Shown: one piece after another, positions 35,945 to 49,425 of the stretch | How positions within the stretch are numbered: position 1 is the first letter of the stretch | How the letters are laid out: every line of letters starts with the position of its first letter | Assembly (NCBI GenBank): GCA_009760855.2 | Contig: WPIO01000064.1 | Location: 917,501 to 975,000 of the forward strand | Direction: 5' to 3' | Length of the DNA stretch: 57,500 bases | Source: Cristatella mucedo | Taxonomy: Eukaryota > Bryozoa > Phylactolaemata > Cristatellidae | Program-made: the position numbers and the translations under genes | Notes under the pieces: model-generated | Seen by the model: only the letters and a program-made list of their open reading frames with translations | What the model was told of the DNA's origin: nothing | Databases searched by the model: none

Positions 35945-36975
35945 AATCTAGGTGTAATGTTCCAAAGGGACCTCTCGTTAGACGACCACATCAGTTCCAC
36001 AGTCAAATCTGCCTACTTTCAGCTACATAACATTGCTAAAATTCGGGCTCGCTTAGATAAGGATACCACGTCTAAATTGGTCCATGCATTAAAATCCTAG
36101 CTGATTAAACAGCCTCTTTTTGTATCGCGACAGAAGAGCCTTTACGGCTATCACCACCGCTTGCAGTGGCGATAAAGGATCGCCCACCGCAGGAATCGAA
36201 CCCACGACCTCGGGACCGAGGTCGTGAAAGCTACCGCCTTACCTAGTGTGCCATCACGGCATCCCGACTTGATTTCTGTAACTCGCTGCTTACTGGCCTA
36301 CTGGCCTACCGGCAAGTGCAATCAGGTGATTACAGCTTGTGCAAAACTCTGCAGCTAGGCCTTGTCTGTCGTGAACGTCGCAGTTGCCACATCACACCGC
36401 TTCTCACCGACCTGCAAGTTGACCGACCAGTCAAGCAACAGATCGACTTCAAAGTTTCGTCGCTCACTTTTAGGTCTCTTCATTCTTTGGCTCCAGCCTA
36501 TCTCTCAGATCTACTTCCCCATCAGGCCAAGCATCGTACCACCGCTTTTTTGGAATCCAGCAGTTTACCGCTTCCTCGTACGAACCTCAAATCATTTGGA
36601 GACCGTGCATTTAGTGTGTTATGCTCCCAAAGTCTGAAACTCCCTCCTGACTTGCGTCCGAACATCCTCTGACGTGACCACATTTAAAAAGAACCTAAAA
36701 ACACACCTATTTAGGACAGCATTTAGTGGGTCCCTGAGATTCGTCCTTCATGTGCTTATGCGTGCTGACATTGTGCATGCTGCCACTAACCACATTTGCA
36801 TGCTGACCCTGTGCATGTCACCCCTAACCGTATTATTCATGTTGTTTATCAAGCATGATATTCCTCACGATTCAATCGCGTTTCCCTTTGCAGCAAATGT
36901 AAAGCGCCTAGGAAGAGATTGAGTTCTCTGGGGTGCTTGATCAATTGCATTATTATTATTACTATTATTATTATA
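35945..36975 (+). mobile_element. LINE-A copy carrying a nested SINE-A
   Basis: It starts in the region after the reverse transcriptase (LGVMFQ-like, then AYFQLHNIAKIRA). It is interrupted by SINE-A at 36092-36260. It resumes at atcccgacttgatttctgta and continues through HSLAPAYLSDL, FKKNLKTHLFRTAF, the tail, the hairpin at about 36898-36946 and a tattattattactatta end. Confidence 0.9.
36092..36260 (-). mobile_element. SINE-A inserted in LINE-A
   Basis: Complement of A box at 36242-36253 (cctagtgtgcca) and of B box at 36192-36203 (ggaatcgaaccc). The body is nearly identical to 30543-30729. Flanks match contiguous LINE-A sequence in other copies, so the insertion is later than this LINE-A copy. 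No clear target-site duplication can be seen. Confidence 0.88.
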
Positions 36976-36977
36976 GG

Positions 36978-38350
36978 TACGAAAGAGCCAAGCCGTGGCG
37001 GGCCTGTGGGTCAGCGTAAGAACTTTGCTCTGTATCCGTTGCTCAACTGGCATCCATCATAGCTCTTTTAGCAAAGGAGACACGTACTCAAACCTCTGGG
37101 ACTTGAATACTAGCCTTATAGCCATACTCATAGCCAGCTGCAGTGGCCTAGTTGCTTTCTTCGGTAACCCAGCCAAAGGGGAATTACAATAATCAAGCCG
37201 CGACAAAACTAAGGAGCTAGTTAAATTCTCTCAGTCATGCCGCACGCTTAGGGTGTCATTTCAGCTGTTTTATCTATTAGCTTAAGAATATTGGTGAGAC
37301 CCAGGATAAAATGTTTGCATGACAGGCGTCGAGTTTATCGGTGTCCGCAGCTGATTTAAATGACAAGTACAGCTGCGGACATCGGGATAGAAGTGGGAGC
37401 CTATTCCACGGGCCCGCATTCAACTTTAGAGATGCTCGGTACAAACGAAGGACAGCAGAGGATCAAGAACTGACCCTTGCGGGACATTGCCGCTGGATGT
37501 CAAGCAAGGTGAGATGTCACCACAAGACGACACAAAAACTGAGAAAGATCGGAGAAGTGCAACTCGAGCCATGTCAGAGACTGATCTGTCAGAGCCTCAT
37601 TCATCAAATCGATTGCTGTTTTCGATCACTCTAGCAGGATAACGCGATCAATATTGGCAAGCGCACCTGATAGATCCTCGGGTACCATGGCAGAGACAAC
37701 ACTACCATCGTCGACGCTTAGAATGTCGTTGATTATACGGAGGAGACCTATCTCACAAAAGACTGGTGTCATTGAAATCCTGTCTAAAATTGTTCTGGTA
37801 ATTCAGTCTTATCAATGACGGCTAGCTACGTACTGAGAATCTTTCAAGAAAATTTAACAAAAAAGAAAGATGAGAGATTGGGCAAAACGTCGCTAGTAAC
37901 TCTAGACCTTACCAAATACTTTTAAATATCGGCCCAATTTGATTAGTTGAAAAAACCAATTTAAAAAAATTTATTGCAGCCCCCTTTCTCCAGTAAAGCA
38001 TTAAAGACCTTACTTACGGCTAGGCCAGGTTTTGCCGCTGGTGACAACTAAGAAGTCGGTAGATGGTCTCAGGGTGAGGAGCTCTAATTAATCGACTTTA
38101 TTGTGGAATTCACTTCATCTACAGAAACCTTGAGAAATTTTTTTGGTGAGGTGATAGGTTTTGACTCGACGCTTGCTTCTGTTAGACGTGGCTTATGACA
38201 GCACGAAATATGTGCACTTCCTTCAACGAAGGAGGTGGGAAACTTATCAGACGCACAGTTAACGAATTGAGACCGCTCAGCCTATTCAGAAAATAGTTCA
38301 TTGTATTCCGAATAAGTTTGCTTAGGGTTAAACCGGAGCTTGCGAGTGAA
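36978..38350 (-). mobile_element. Decayed LINE, opposite orientation
   Basis: On the minus strand: a motif A relic near 37660 (LSGALANIDRVILLE), a WLELHFSDL segment, motif B near 37470 (VPQGSVLD) and LPVEQRIQSKVLTLTH at about 37050. The order is collinear for one minus-strand LINE ORF with many stops. The 3' end abuts the (ATT)n end of the plus-strand LINE-A copy, so the two meet tail to tail. The 5' limit is uncertain. Confidence 0.65.
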
Positions 38351-39072
38351 AAAAGTAGCAATAGCTTCATTTAAGCTTCCGAGTGTAGGGACTGACGTAA
38401 CCTTTGAATCTGGCCAGATTTGTGTCACACACAGACTTCTTGATTCAGCATTCCAGCCTGCACATTACAAGGCGCATTTTAATGTTTCTTTGGTACATAA
38501 AAAGGCGTCGCTACACCTCCGTGCACGGAGAGTTTTTATGGAAGCATGGTCCTCGAGGGCAGTCCTAAGTTTCAGATTTTTTATGTTAATGAGAGTAATG
38601 AGGCTGTCGGCTGAGTGTGTATGCAGATTAAGAAGACCTTCGTCGCACAGGCAGATTTAAATGAATTCTAAGTATCAGAGCCGCCGTAGCCAGATCGACT
38701 ATTGGGCAACGCATTTAACTTACGGTTCATAGCTACGATGGCCGAACGTTTGATGGACGGATTCAGGCTACATGGACATTCTTATCAACACTTCGAGAGA
38801 GCCCACCGGTGGCCGCCGTAATGGGAGCGTCACACGTGAGGCCTAGCAGGTCTTTTTTTCAGTGTCCTAGTTAGCTGACCCGATAGAACCCGCTGTGAAG
38901 TTTGCCAAGACATCTCGTGAATCTATATGCCTCTGTGAAGGTCGAAATTTCTTCGGATAGTCGTTCCTGTGGGTCATCGTCACTGCCGACCTTTATGTCA
39001 CGGGCGCAGCAAATCGGCTCTGGCCTCGGCCATGATTTGATGTATTCCACATTTCTCATGTAATCGGGTTTG

Positions 39073-39074
<2 letters not shown>
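38351..39074. other. Intergenic sequence, nothing recognised
   Basis: No feature was recognised. Confidence 0.5.
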
Positions 39075-39149
<75 letters not shown>

Positions 39150-39171
39150 TATATATATATATATATATATA
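39075..39171. repeat. (AC)n followed by (AT)n
   Basis: About 70 bp of AC then about 22 bp of AT, immediately before a SINE-B tail. Confidence 0.97.
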
Positions 39172-39335
39172 ATTCATTTGTCTAGTGCCCTAAGGGAATG
39201 TAATCTCTATTAAGGCGCTTCAAGTCTGCCGCATGGCTCGAGCCCACGTCCTCGGTCGTCCAATATATTCACCTTGAATTTGGTTCCAGGCGAGCAGCCT
39301 AACCACTGGGCCAAACTAGTGCGGCATTTAATGGT
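39172..39335 (-). mobile_element. SINE-B copy
   Basis: On the minus strand: a gtttggcccagtggttaggct A-box region, a ggctcgagcca B-box-like region, then the LINE-A-like hairpin tail (aagcgccttaatagagattac, agggcac) and an (AT)n end. Confidence 0.7.
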
Positions 39336-39730
39336 CCTGCAGGCTCTGAGGCAGCATGCACACTGCATGCTGGAGATTAATCTTTTCAGATTTTACAGCT
39401 GCGACGTTTATCGGAAGGACGAGCATCAATTGTTGGAAGGCTCGCTAGCCAGCTCCGCTACCAGTTCCGCTCCAATCACGAGCCATCCGCCGCCGCCGCC
39501 GCCGCCGCCGCTGCCGCCGCCGCCACTACCGCGCTTTCTTTGACCCGAGAGCTTGCATCGCGATGCCAAGTGCTGCTTTAATAACAACGACGGTGATTAT
39601 AAAGCAATATTTTAGCGTACTTTACAGGTTGTGCTAAAGAAAGGGTGTTATCTGGTCAGTGATAACGCGGACCCAATGTCGGCACGCCGCATAAGCGGAC
39701 GAAGGACAACTCCCGCGGGCGGAGCGAAGG
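39336..39730. other. Sequence before the CpG-rich region, with (CCG)n
   Basis: Bases 39488-39532 are a (CCG)n tract with a few interruptions. No exon was recognised. Confidence 0.5.
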
Positions 39731-40750
39731 TTTGCGAGGTGCAGGCGGGATAGTAGAGCTTGTTTTTTCTTCATTTAATCGGTGCGAAGCTGCGCCAAAC
39801 TCTCACTGGCCGCGCTCTGCGGCCGCACTGCGACGCAGCGGCGCTTGCACGAGACGCGTCGCTATAGTCTCCGCTGCGGTTCAATGGCCGCCGCCACCGC
39901 AGAAGCTGCGGCCTCCGCAATTGCCGCACCCATCGCCGCGGCAGCGGCCGCGGCAGCGGCCGCGACCGCGGAGCCATTCGGTGCTGCAAACCTTTAGCGC
40001 CTTCATTATGCGCCGAGCTCGACAGACGATACCGCTCGCGCCCGCAGAGAGACGTTATCTCGTTGTCGCCGCCGCCGCCGCATTTCGCTGCTGGCGACGA
40101 AAGGATCCGCGCCGGCCCATTAGCGACGGCGGCGACGGGCGCCGACGGGCGGGCGCGCGCCGGCCGCGCTACCGCCGCTACCTCCCCAATTTTGCGCCGG
40201 GCCGCTTCCGTCGCTCCGAGCGTGCGATATCCTTACCTGGAACGAGCCGGCCCACTCGAATAACCGGCGAGACGCCCTCGCTAGGCCAGCCAGCTCCTCC
40301 TCCTTCTCATCCTCAGACTGAGAGCGGGTGCAGAGAGTCGCGCTCGCCGCGGACTTCAGCGCTCGCCGACTTCAGCGCTCGCCGACTTCAGCGCTCGCCG
40401 CGGACTTCAGCACCTACGCACGATCCGAACGCGCGCGACCGTGGGGCTGCGATTACGAAGGACGCCGTGCTGCACGCACGCCGCCGCCGCGAGCGACTCT
40501 TCCGGCAGCAGCACGCTCACTCGCTCGCGCGCACGGAATGGCGGCGGCTGTCGCGCTTGAGGCGGCCCTGCTGGTCTCGCAGGCGCTTGCTTTCTCCGGC
40601 GTCGCGCACGCGTGGTGAGTGGCGAGCGGCGGCGGCGGCTGCGGCGGCGCTCTGACGATGTTCCACGGCGCGCACCTGCAGATTTTTGGAGGCGCGCCTG
40701 CCTGCGGATTTCCGGCGGCGCACCCTATTTCGATTTCATGCGGAGCGTGC
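39731..40750. promoter_or_regulatory. CpG-rich region, candidate Wnt8 promoter
   Basis: About 1 kb dense in CpG, GCC and GCG words, unlike the AT-leaning flanks. It leaves frames of up to 307 codons open on both strands by composition. It lies upstream of the Wnt8 exons, and within it is an ATG followed by a signal-peptide-like frame. A small tandem repeat (cgctcgccgacttcagcg, 18-21 bp units) is at 40340-40410. No TATA box was recognised. Confidence 0.45.
40538..40614 (+). CDS. Candidate Wnt8 first exon (signal peptide)
   Basis: ATG at 40538 in a good context (gcacggaATGGCG) opens MAAAVALEAALLVSQALAFS, then GVAHAW. A hydrophobic core followed by small residues before a cleavage-like AHA-W is what a secreted Wnt should start with, and Wnt8 proteins often have a Trp at the mature start. 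The donor is the consensus tg|gtgagt at 40615. Against it: the exon ends in phase 2, whereas the best acceptors for exon 2 (43254 and 43278) are phase 0. Either another small exon lies between, a weaker acceptor (for example 43235) is used, or this is not the first exon. Confidence 0.4.
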
Positions 40751-41515
40751 GAGCTCAGCCGGCGACGAGCGCCGCATATCGGCTGGCAGTAGTCTCGCTA
40801 TTGGCTGAGAAAGCTGTCGGTCTTACTTTTGCAGGTCTCTTAATAACTTCCTCATGACCGGCCCGAAGGTAAGTCTCGGTGAGGGTCGGGCGAAGAGCTG
40901 CGGCTTCGGCAGCCGCGTCAGCATTGGGTAACGATGTGCGCGAGCAGCAGGTTTGACTTTCGCGAAAGCAGCTAGAAGCCGTTCCGAAAGCAGCTAGAAG
41001 CGCGGACACATAATCTAAAGAAAAGTCGCGAGTCCTTGAAATTGCTTCCCATGAAAAATAGTAAATCTATTTCCCATGAAAAATAGCAAAATCGAAAATA
41101 ATCATCCGTTTGCACGGCTTAAATGAGAGCACGGCGACAGTAATCACAACGTCAATCGAGGCGGCCCTAATGGACCCCGCAAGAATTAGCGTGTATTATT
41201 ATACATGATAACAAAAAACAAGTGGCAAGGCGATCGCATCGACGGCTGGCGTTCAATCTCGTTGGACGAAAGGGATTATTTTTTATTGTCCTAGGACAGG
41301 CCCCTTAGGATGCCGTACAAACAGCTACTTCAACTGGACGGATAGGGTTCCGATAGTGTTAGACTCCTCGACGAGCCTGATTTCATCCACTTGGGTTTCA
41401 TGAAGATCATCTCCTAAGAAGGATCCGCCCCTCAGTTTGTCAAACATTGTAGGCGCGAGTGGCGGGATTGTCAAGCCGGGCCGCGAAGCTGCTTCTTAAC
41501 GCGATAGAAGCATAC
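40751..41515. other. Putative intron 1, short direct repeats
   Basis: Small direct repeats: cgaaagcagctagaagc at 40964 and 40985, and ttcccatgaaaaatag at about 41047 and 41071. Nothing else was recognised. Confidence 0.5.
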
Positions 41516-43250
<1,735 letters not shown>

Positions 43251-43277
43251 CAGGTGGCAGCTTTCGTGTCGTTGCAG

Positions 43278-43419
43278 GTCGGACCGCTCATGTTTGCCGA
43301 GAGCGTCGCTGCCGGCGCCTCGCTGGGTCTCGGCGAGTGCAGCTACCAGTTCCAGTGGGAGAGATGGAACTGCCCGCCGAGCTCGTCGGCAGCGGTCACT
43401 CACGCAGCATTCCCTAGAG
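43278..43419 (+). CDS. Wnt8 exon 2
   Basis: The exon encodes VGPLMFAESVAAGASLGLGE, then CSYQFQWERWNCPPSSSAAV and THAAFPR. The SVAxGAxxGxxECxYQFxWERWNCP string is typical of Wnt8 near the N-terminus of the mature ligand. The acceptor is cgtgtcgttgcag before 43278; an alternative AG before 43254 adds VAAFVSLQ and is equally in frame. The donor is gtcaga at 43420. It exits in phase 1 (g), which with CT of 52343 makes Ala. Compared with vertebrate Wnt8 the region between WNCP and the next exon is similar in length. Confidence 0.9.
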
Positions 43420-43870
43420 GTCAGAGCGGCTGCGCACGCAGCACTCCAGCGTTTCCACAGCAAGCGCTTCGTACTACTGCCGCTCGCCGGCGGCGGCGGC
43501 GGCGGCGGTTCCGGATTGAGCTGGCTACGCGCGATCGCACTCCACCCTAGGCTGCCGCCTCTCGTGCACGGTAGCAGGAACTTAAGAACTTTAGCTTCTA
43601 AGAACAACAAAAGTCGCCACGACATAATGATAGGCATTCGGCGTCGCTCGGCGTAGACAAGCTAGCCAATGCAGGAGTGCAGCTTTATTTTGCCTGTGGA
43701 CAATGGTCAAAGCCTCGAACGGGTGCCGCGAATTACCTCTAACAAAGCAAGCCACGATACAGGTTAACCACAGACTTACGAAAAATTAGCTGCTTGAAGC
43801 TCCTATTTCCCGTTGACAATAAAATCCACTCTGGTTAGAATGTACGTACACAATGTTTGCGCCATTGCGT
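43420..43870. other. Start of Wnt8 intron 2, GC-rich
   Basis: Includes a (GGC)8-like tract at 43488-43510. The open frame continuing from exon 2 past 43419 is read-through and has no Wnt similarity. Confidence 0.7.
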
Positions 43871-43871
43871 A

Positions 43872-44127
43872 CGTACATGTTCGCGTGAAAATGAGCTAGA
43901 AAGGCATAGGCAACTGCAAAATTAATCCGCTGTGTACTCTCATCCACCGAATATCCACCAGAGGTTGGTTTCACGAAGCTCCGATTTCAATCGCACAGTA
44001 TGTCAATTTCCCGTGCAAATGAGCTACAAAGACAAATGCTACTGGCAAACGAATCCGCTGTCTACTCTTGTCCACCAAATGTCCGCCAGAAGTTGGTTTC
44101 ACGAAGCTCCAATTTCAACTGCTTAGT
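43872..44127. repeat. 128-bp tandem duplication
   Basis: Two head-to-tail copies with period 128 bp. Shared landmarks are aaatgagcta (43889 and 44017), aatccgctgt followed by actct, and gttggtttcacgaagctcc (43964 and 44092). Divergence is moderate, so the duplication is older than the 87-bp one at 25382. Confidence 0.85.
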
Positions 44128-45154
44128 GGGCTAAATTATGTTTGCAACGCTTCCATATAATTGTATGCCATTTTCAATGTGAGCCCTAATTTGCTTATCA
44201 GCGCCGACACACTGTGGCACTGAAATCCCTCGAAACTCTCTCAAATCTATTGCAAATCCACCAGAAATTCGCGCAATAGAATGCAGGCCAAAAATAATCT
44301 GCTCCATGAAGATCTGTTCACTGTTGCTTGTTAAGCTAGATCGGGATTCACGGGGAACCACCGAGTTTACCGCATTCACCATGCTTATAGTGATGCATTG
44401 GACCACAGCAGTGTTTTCAAGCATTGGTTGAAAGTATCGTGTCACTGTTTATCAACATACTGAGGAGCCCAGTCTGGTCTTCTTACTATCGATTCAGAAC
44501 GATGGGAGACATCACGCTTCCACAGCCTACATAGAGGTAGAGTTGCACATATTCAGAATGAATTCGCAAGAAAGAAGTTCTTGGAAATTCGTTTGCCAGT
44601 CATAGCAGCTGTGCCATTGTAAAAATCAAACTAGGAATTACTGTAACATAGTTTATGTCAGAGCAGGAAGCCAAAGCAGACTGTGTGAATGCCAGACTGG
44701 CTACACTTACGTGCACGTGAAATTTACCCACTTTATTCGGGAGGTTGCGAGATCATTGGGCTTTGTATCCAGTGAAGTTGAACCAAGAGATATCGGAAAA
44801 GGCTCGAAGAATAGCGTCTGATAATTTCTAAATGGTGCGGAAGACCGAAGGCAGTCTGCTGCTGCACCGAGTCCCGAAAACATTTTGGCTTCCCGCAAGT
44901 ACAAACCGCAATTGCTTTGCCACTAGTCGAGGGCTCATGACTCTGATTGAGCGGTGCGACTAATGCACGTGTACCTTTGCAAGTCAAACCAGGCCTCGAG
45001 GCTTCGATGAAAGGCCTCGTCTGAAATTTTTGGTAAGTGTCCTCGTAAGGGCACTCGTGGTTAATAGGTAAAGAATAATCCCGGCGAAAACATTTGTCCT
45101 TAAAATAGATTAGCACACTTCCCCGTGAGCAAGTGTAAGGGATTTAATATTGTG
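44128..45154. other. Intron sequence with two unassigned minus-strand open frames
   Basis: Minus-strand frames of 104 codons (44131-44445) and 127 codons (44733-45116) show no recognised domain. They may be remnants of a mobile element or chance openings. Confidence 0.4.
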
Positions 45155-45370
45155 CCTATGCGTGCTGACACTGTGCATGCTGCCACTAACCACATTTGCA
45201 TGCTGACCCTGTGCATGTCACCCCTATCCATGTTATTCATGTTGTTTATCAAGCATGATATTACCCGCCATTCAATTGCATTTCCCTTCGCAGCAAATGT
45301 AAAGCGCCTAGAAAGAGATTGAGTTCTCTGAGGGCGCTTTATCAAGTGCATTATTATTATTATTATTAAT
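45155..45370 (+). mobile_element. LINE-A 3' tail, well-preserved
   Basis: Solo tail from gtgctgacactgtgcatgct to the (ATT)n end. The hairpin at 45299-45345 is intact: AAAGCGCC/GGGCGCTTT outer arms, AGAGA/TCTCT inner arms, loop ttgagt. Confidence 0.92.
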
Positions 45371-46453
45371 TGATTTATAGACCAAACACGTATAGGCTTG
45401 AACCGATTTCATACCGAGACACGACTTAAAAACCTATACAATAGGCACAGAGTACGTTTTAACATCACGCTTGTCACGATCCATTGGTTGACATGAAAAT
45501 ATTTCTCGACTGCACAAAATGTACTCTGAAAAAAATTAACCGCATGCTCTGTACAAAATTCTATTAGTAATAGGCAAACAAAATTACAGACGAATCAGCT
45601 GGTTTCTTGTGGATTTGCAGTGGATTTGAGCAATTAGTGGTGGATTGGGGTTGTGGTCCAAGCCTTTGCAGTTCATGGTACCGAAGAACACATTCAGAAT
45701 ACCTGAAAAAAATATACGGCTTATACACTACAGGGATAGTTTCCGTTTAGGCCATCAAAATTTGTGTTTTCGAAGCCAAGTTTAAGCGGAGTGTGATAGA
45801 TTAACACTGAATATCAGTAATGGCCCGGACCTAGTTTGGTAATCATAATTTTTTCAATGGCGTGAAATTTTGTGGGTAACCAGTAAGCATGTCTGAGTAT
45901 GTAAAACGTGCACTGCAACCCATTAAAAATTGCAGCTTCGAGCGGCAGAACACTAAAGAATATGTGATAGCTTAAGGCGGATTAAAGGGACATCAGTGGA
46001 TTGGGATCCCTGACCTGCGGTGCAGGTCAGTGACAGGTCAGTGATTGGGGTAACTGACCGCCATATTGCAGCTCATTTGCATGAAAGATACGTACCCTAT
46101 ACTATAAAATGTGACGGGTATATTTAAATACTGGTTTAGCGTAATCAGCAGTCGAGATTAAAGCTTCTCTCATCCGAGCTCGGGAGGATTGCAGCGTGAC
46201 GTGGTAAGGATCGCGATAGTGGCCCTTTCTGGCGGAGCTCATTGAGAGGGTGCGTGCGAAATCGCCTGCAATCGAGTGTTCGCAGTTTAAAGGCAATTCA
46301 TTGTATGTGGCATTCAAAATCGGAAATCCGTGATACCTATTAAAGGTAAACTGTGGCTTCTTTATGGTGGATCTCGATACCGGTTTATGCCATTGAAATG
46401 AGGTGCATAAGATTGAGCGCCAGACGTCTTATAAAATTATTCGAATACACTTG

Positions 46454-46456
<3 letters not shown>
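45371..46456. other. Intron sequence with weak internal repetition
   Basis: Short related words recur (cagtggatt, ggtcagtga, gtgatag...tta) around 45610-46050, suggesting very old duplications. Boundaries could not be defined. Confidence 0.35.

Positions 46457-46497
<41 letters not shown>
46457..46497. repeat. (AT)n microsatellite
   Basis: About 40 bp of pure AT. Confidence 0.97.
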
Positions 46498-46500
<3 letters not shown>

Positions 46501-46984
46501 TTAGAATAAAGTGACCACAATTAGATATTCACGGATTGCATATCAGGCAGATTTTTGGTAGAGTAGAGCTGAGCGGTACAGGTGCTAGTGCAGTTCAGGC
46601 TCGCACCAGCGTTTACACGGCTGCATCGTTCAGAATGCTTTCCATCGACGAAGTGCTTCAGAAACCTTGTCGTAGTCACAAACACGAAACACCCGCCACC
46701 AAGTTTCGTTAGTCTATTTCACAGCGCTGGGTATTCGATGGGCTGCTAAGAATCAGACTGGTACAGGTATCTACTTGGGAATTTTGGCGTGCTAACTTTG
46801 GTGACTAGACATTCAGTGCTTGCGTGAAGTGGCAACGAATTACCAAGGTCTGCCCTAATTAGGTAAAATTTCGGGGAAGAGTAGCTGACCACATACATTG
46901 AAACTTCACACCTTGCTAATAAGTCGAAGTCATGTTTTCGAGCTGATCACTCCGCGGAATCAGTATTGTTCCGGGTTTACAGCG

Positions 46985-48345
46985 ACCTACTTAGGAATAC
47001 AGACTTGGAATATCTCTAATTGTTCTGCTCGATCTTTTGGAAGCCTTTGATACTCATAGATCACCAAGCCCTTCTCGAGTGCCTCTCATCTCGCCTGGGC
47101 ATCACAGGTATTGCACTGCAATGATACAAGTCTTATCTCAGTGGGAGACTCTAGAGTATTAATGTGAACCGACAAAGTTCATTCGAGGAACCACTTAAGT
47201 ATAGAATACCTCGGGGCACAGTGCTTGGTCTCGTTATGTTCATGGTTTATATTCTCCTTCTTGCCGCTGTGATTTCCAGGAACAATTTAGGCTGTCACTT
47301 CTATGGTTAGCACTTATTTGCACTTTTACTTTGATCTCACCCATCCCTCTAGCATGTCAAATTCTCTCAAGTCTCTTGTTACATGTATTGATGACATCCA
47401 CGCATGGATGGCAACAAACTTTCCTACATAAATGATGATAAACCAACCTACTAGTTAAGAGAAAACCAGTGTGATTCAGACATCGGAATGTCTAGCGCTC
47501 GAAATTGGTTCTTCCATAACATCTGCTTTTGAATAAGCACGAAATCTAGGTGTCCTGTTCCAAAGTGACCATTCCTTGGACGACTTCATCGATTCCGCAC
47601 TCAAGTCTTCCTACTTTCAGCTACATAACATTGCTAAAATTTAGGCTTGCTGTGACCTGATACTACATTTAAATTGTTCCATGCATTTGTGACATCCCGT
47701 CTCGACTTCTGTAGCTCACTGCTTGCTGGTCTACTTGCCTGTGCAATCACGTGCTTATAGCTTATGCAAAACTTAGTTTCTAAGCTTGTTCGTTGTGAGA
47801 AACGCAGCTGCCGCATCACAGTGCTTTTCGTGACCTGCACTCGTTCCATGTCAGGTAGCGCAACGAATTCAAGGTTCTCTCACTCACGTTGAAGTCCCTT
47901 TATTCTGTGGCTCCAGCCTACTTATTAAATCTACTTCCCCACTAGGCTAAGAACAGACCACCAGCTTTTTTTAATCGAATCGCTTTCCTAAACCTTGTAC
48001 GAATCTGAAATCCTTGGGAGACCATGCCTGTCACGTCTGTTTGGCGTTACGACATCCGCTGACTTGACGACATTCATTTGAAGCTACAAATCATCTATTA
48101 ATCACAGAATTTAGTAGATCAATGTGATTCGTCCTTTGTGCGCTTGCTGGGTGCTGATACTGCGCATTCTGCCACTAACCCTATTGGCATGCTGACCCTG
48201 TGCTTGTCACCCCTAACAATCTTGTGCTTGCTGTCATTGAGTATGTTACAACTAACCATTCAATGATGCTTCCTTTGCAGCAAATTTAAAGTGCTTAAAA
48301 AGAGATTGAGCTCTCCGAGGGTGCTACAACAAATGTATTATGATT
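46985..48345 (+). mobile_element. LINE-A copy, sense to Wnt8, decayed
   Basis: It begins near motif A of the reverse transcriptase (cttttggaagcctttgatac, matching LLEAFDT). It continues through a motif B relic at about 47210 (a Val-Pro-Gln-Gly remnant), AWMATNF at 47400, the HNIAKI segment at 47625, the APAYLxxLL segment at 47910, the tail, the hairpin at about 48285-48335 and a vestigial end. Many stops and indels mark it as older than the copies at 35945 or 45155. Confidence 0.85.
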
Positions 48346-49265
48346 GTTAAATTGACAGGAAATCGGCTGCCCAAAGCTCCATTCCGACGGCGTGGTATAG
48401 TTCACTATCACTTAAATGCACCCGCACAGTTGCATACCATTGCGACTTCCATACATAACATTAGATAAATCAGATACGCTGGCATACCATCTCGAGTTCA
48501 CATGTAAATAGGATGCAGACGGCTGTTAAGCCCCCTTGGCTGCCGTAGCTGCCCCCCTCCAGTCTGCAGAGGAGCTGCTCTCACTGATAGCCGCGATCTC
48601 GGCCACTTTGCTTCTGCCGGACTCTAATTGGGGCACCTCAAGAAATTGGTGGATGAGTGCGAATCTATCGAGTAGCCACGCTGATCAGCTGGGACCCATT
48701 AGTTAAGTCGTAGTGAGCGATGGAGGTTAATCCAAAACCGAGACCTACTTAAGCTCCATAATAAACTAATGCTAAAAGTGAGCATACCGACAGAAGACAC
48801 AAACTGGCGATTAGGCTGACTGCTGCAATGCATTGATCAGGATGCTAGGCTGGTAGGCAGGCGCAAGAATGCCACCAGACTAGGGTTTCAAGTGAAGTAA
48901 CGAGACAGATTAACATAACAACAGCCACCAATAGTTGGGCCTGCAAGAATAATCATTCCATAGGTTTTCGAGTTAACCTTAAGTAGCTCAAGCCAGAGAT
49001 AACCCTTCGAGGTGAGTGAGAGAACGAACCAACGGCAACGAAAAGTGAAGTCAAACTTGGACTCGACACATTCGTTCCTCACGCTGTTCTGCAAGCAACT
49101 TTTACCTTGTAAGGCAGTAGGAGTCCGCCTTCAGGGTGTGGATCATCGCTAGCAATTGCAAGCATACTTTTGGATTCGTTATATGGCAATTTAGGGATTC
49201 TTTTAGTTTCGTCCCGCTGGACCAGTTTGGGCAGCTTAATTTCGCATGGCGACGATCTCGGCCGT
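48346..49265. other. Intron sequence, nothing recognised
   Basis: No feature was recognised. Confidence 0.5.
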
Positions 49266-49269
49266 CGCC

Positions 49270-49425
49270 GAGGCACTCCCCTGATATTCGAGGTCAAGGT
49301 GCTAGCCTTCGACGATCGAGGTCGTCGGCTCAAGCCCTGTGGCGTACGTGAAGAACCTGGATAGCGATCGAGTTCTCTTAGGGCGCCATACATATACATT
49401 ACATATAGTTTTTTAGTAATAAGTA
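49270..49425 (+). mobile_element. SINE-B copy, left half of an inverted pair
   Basis: Plus-strand SINE-B: gtcaaggtgctagccttcga, a ggctcaagccctgtgg B-box region, then cctggatagcgatcgagttc and tcttagggcgcc, which form the LINE-A-type hairpin tail. Confidence 0.75.

Noticed and set aside
39732-40655. 307-codon open frame on the plus strand
   Set aside because: It lies in a CpG-rich block where stop codons are rare; other frames on both strands are open too, and the translation is low-complexity Arg/Ala/Pro with no domain.
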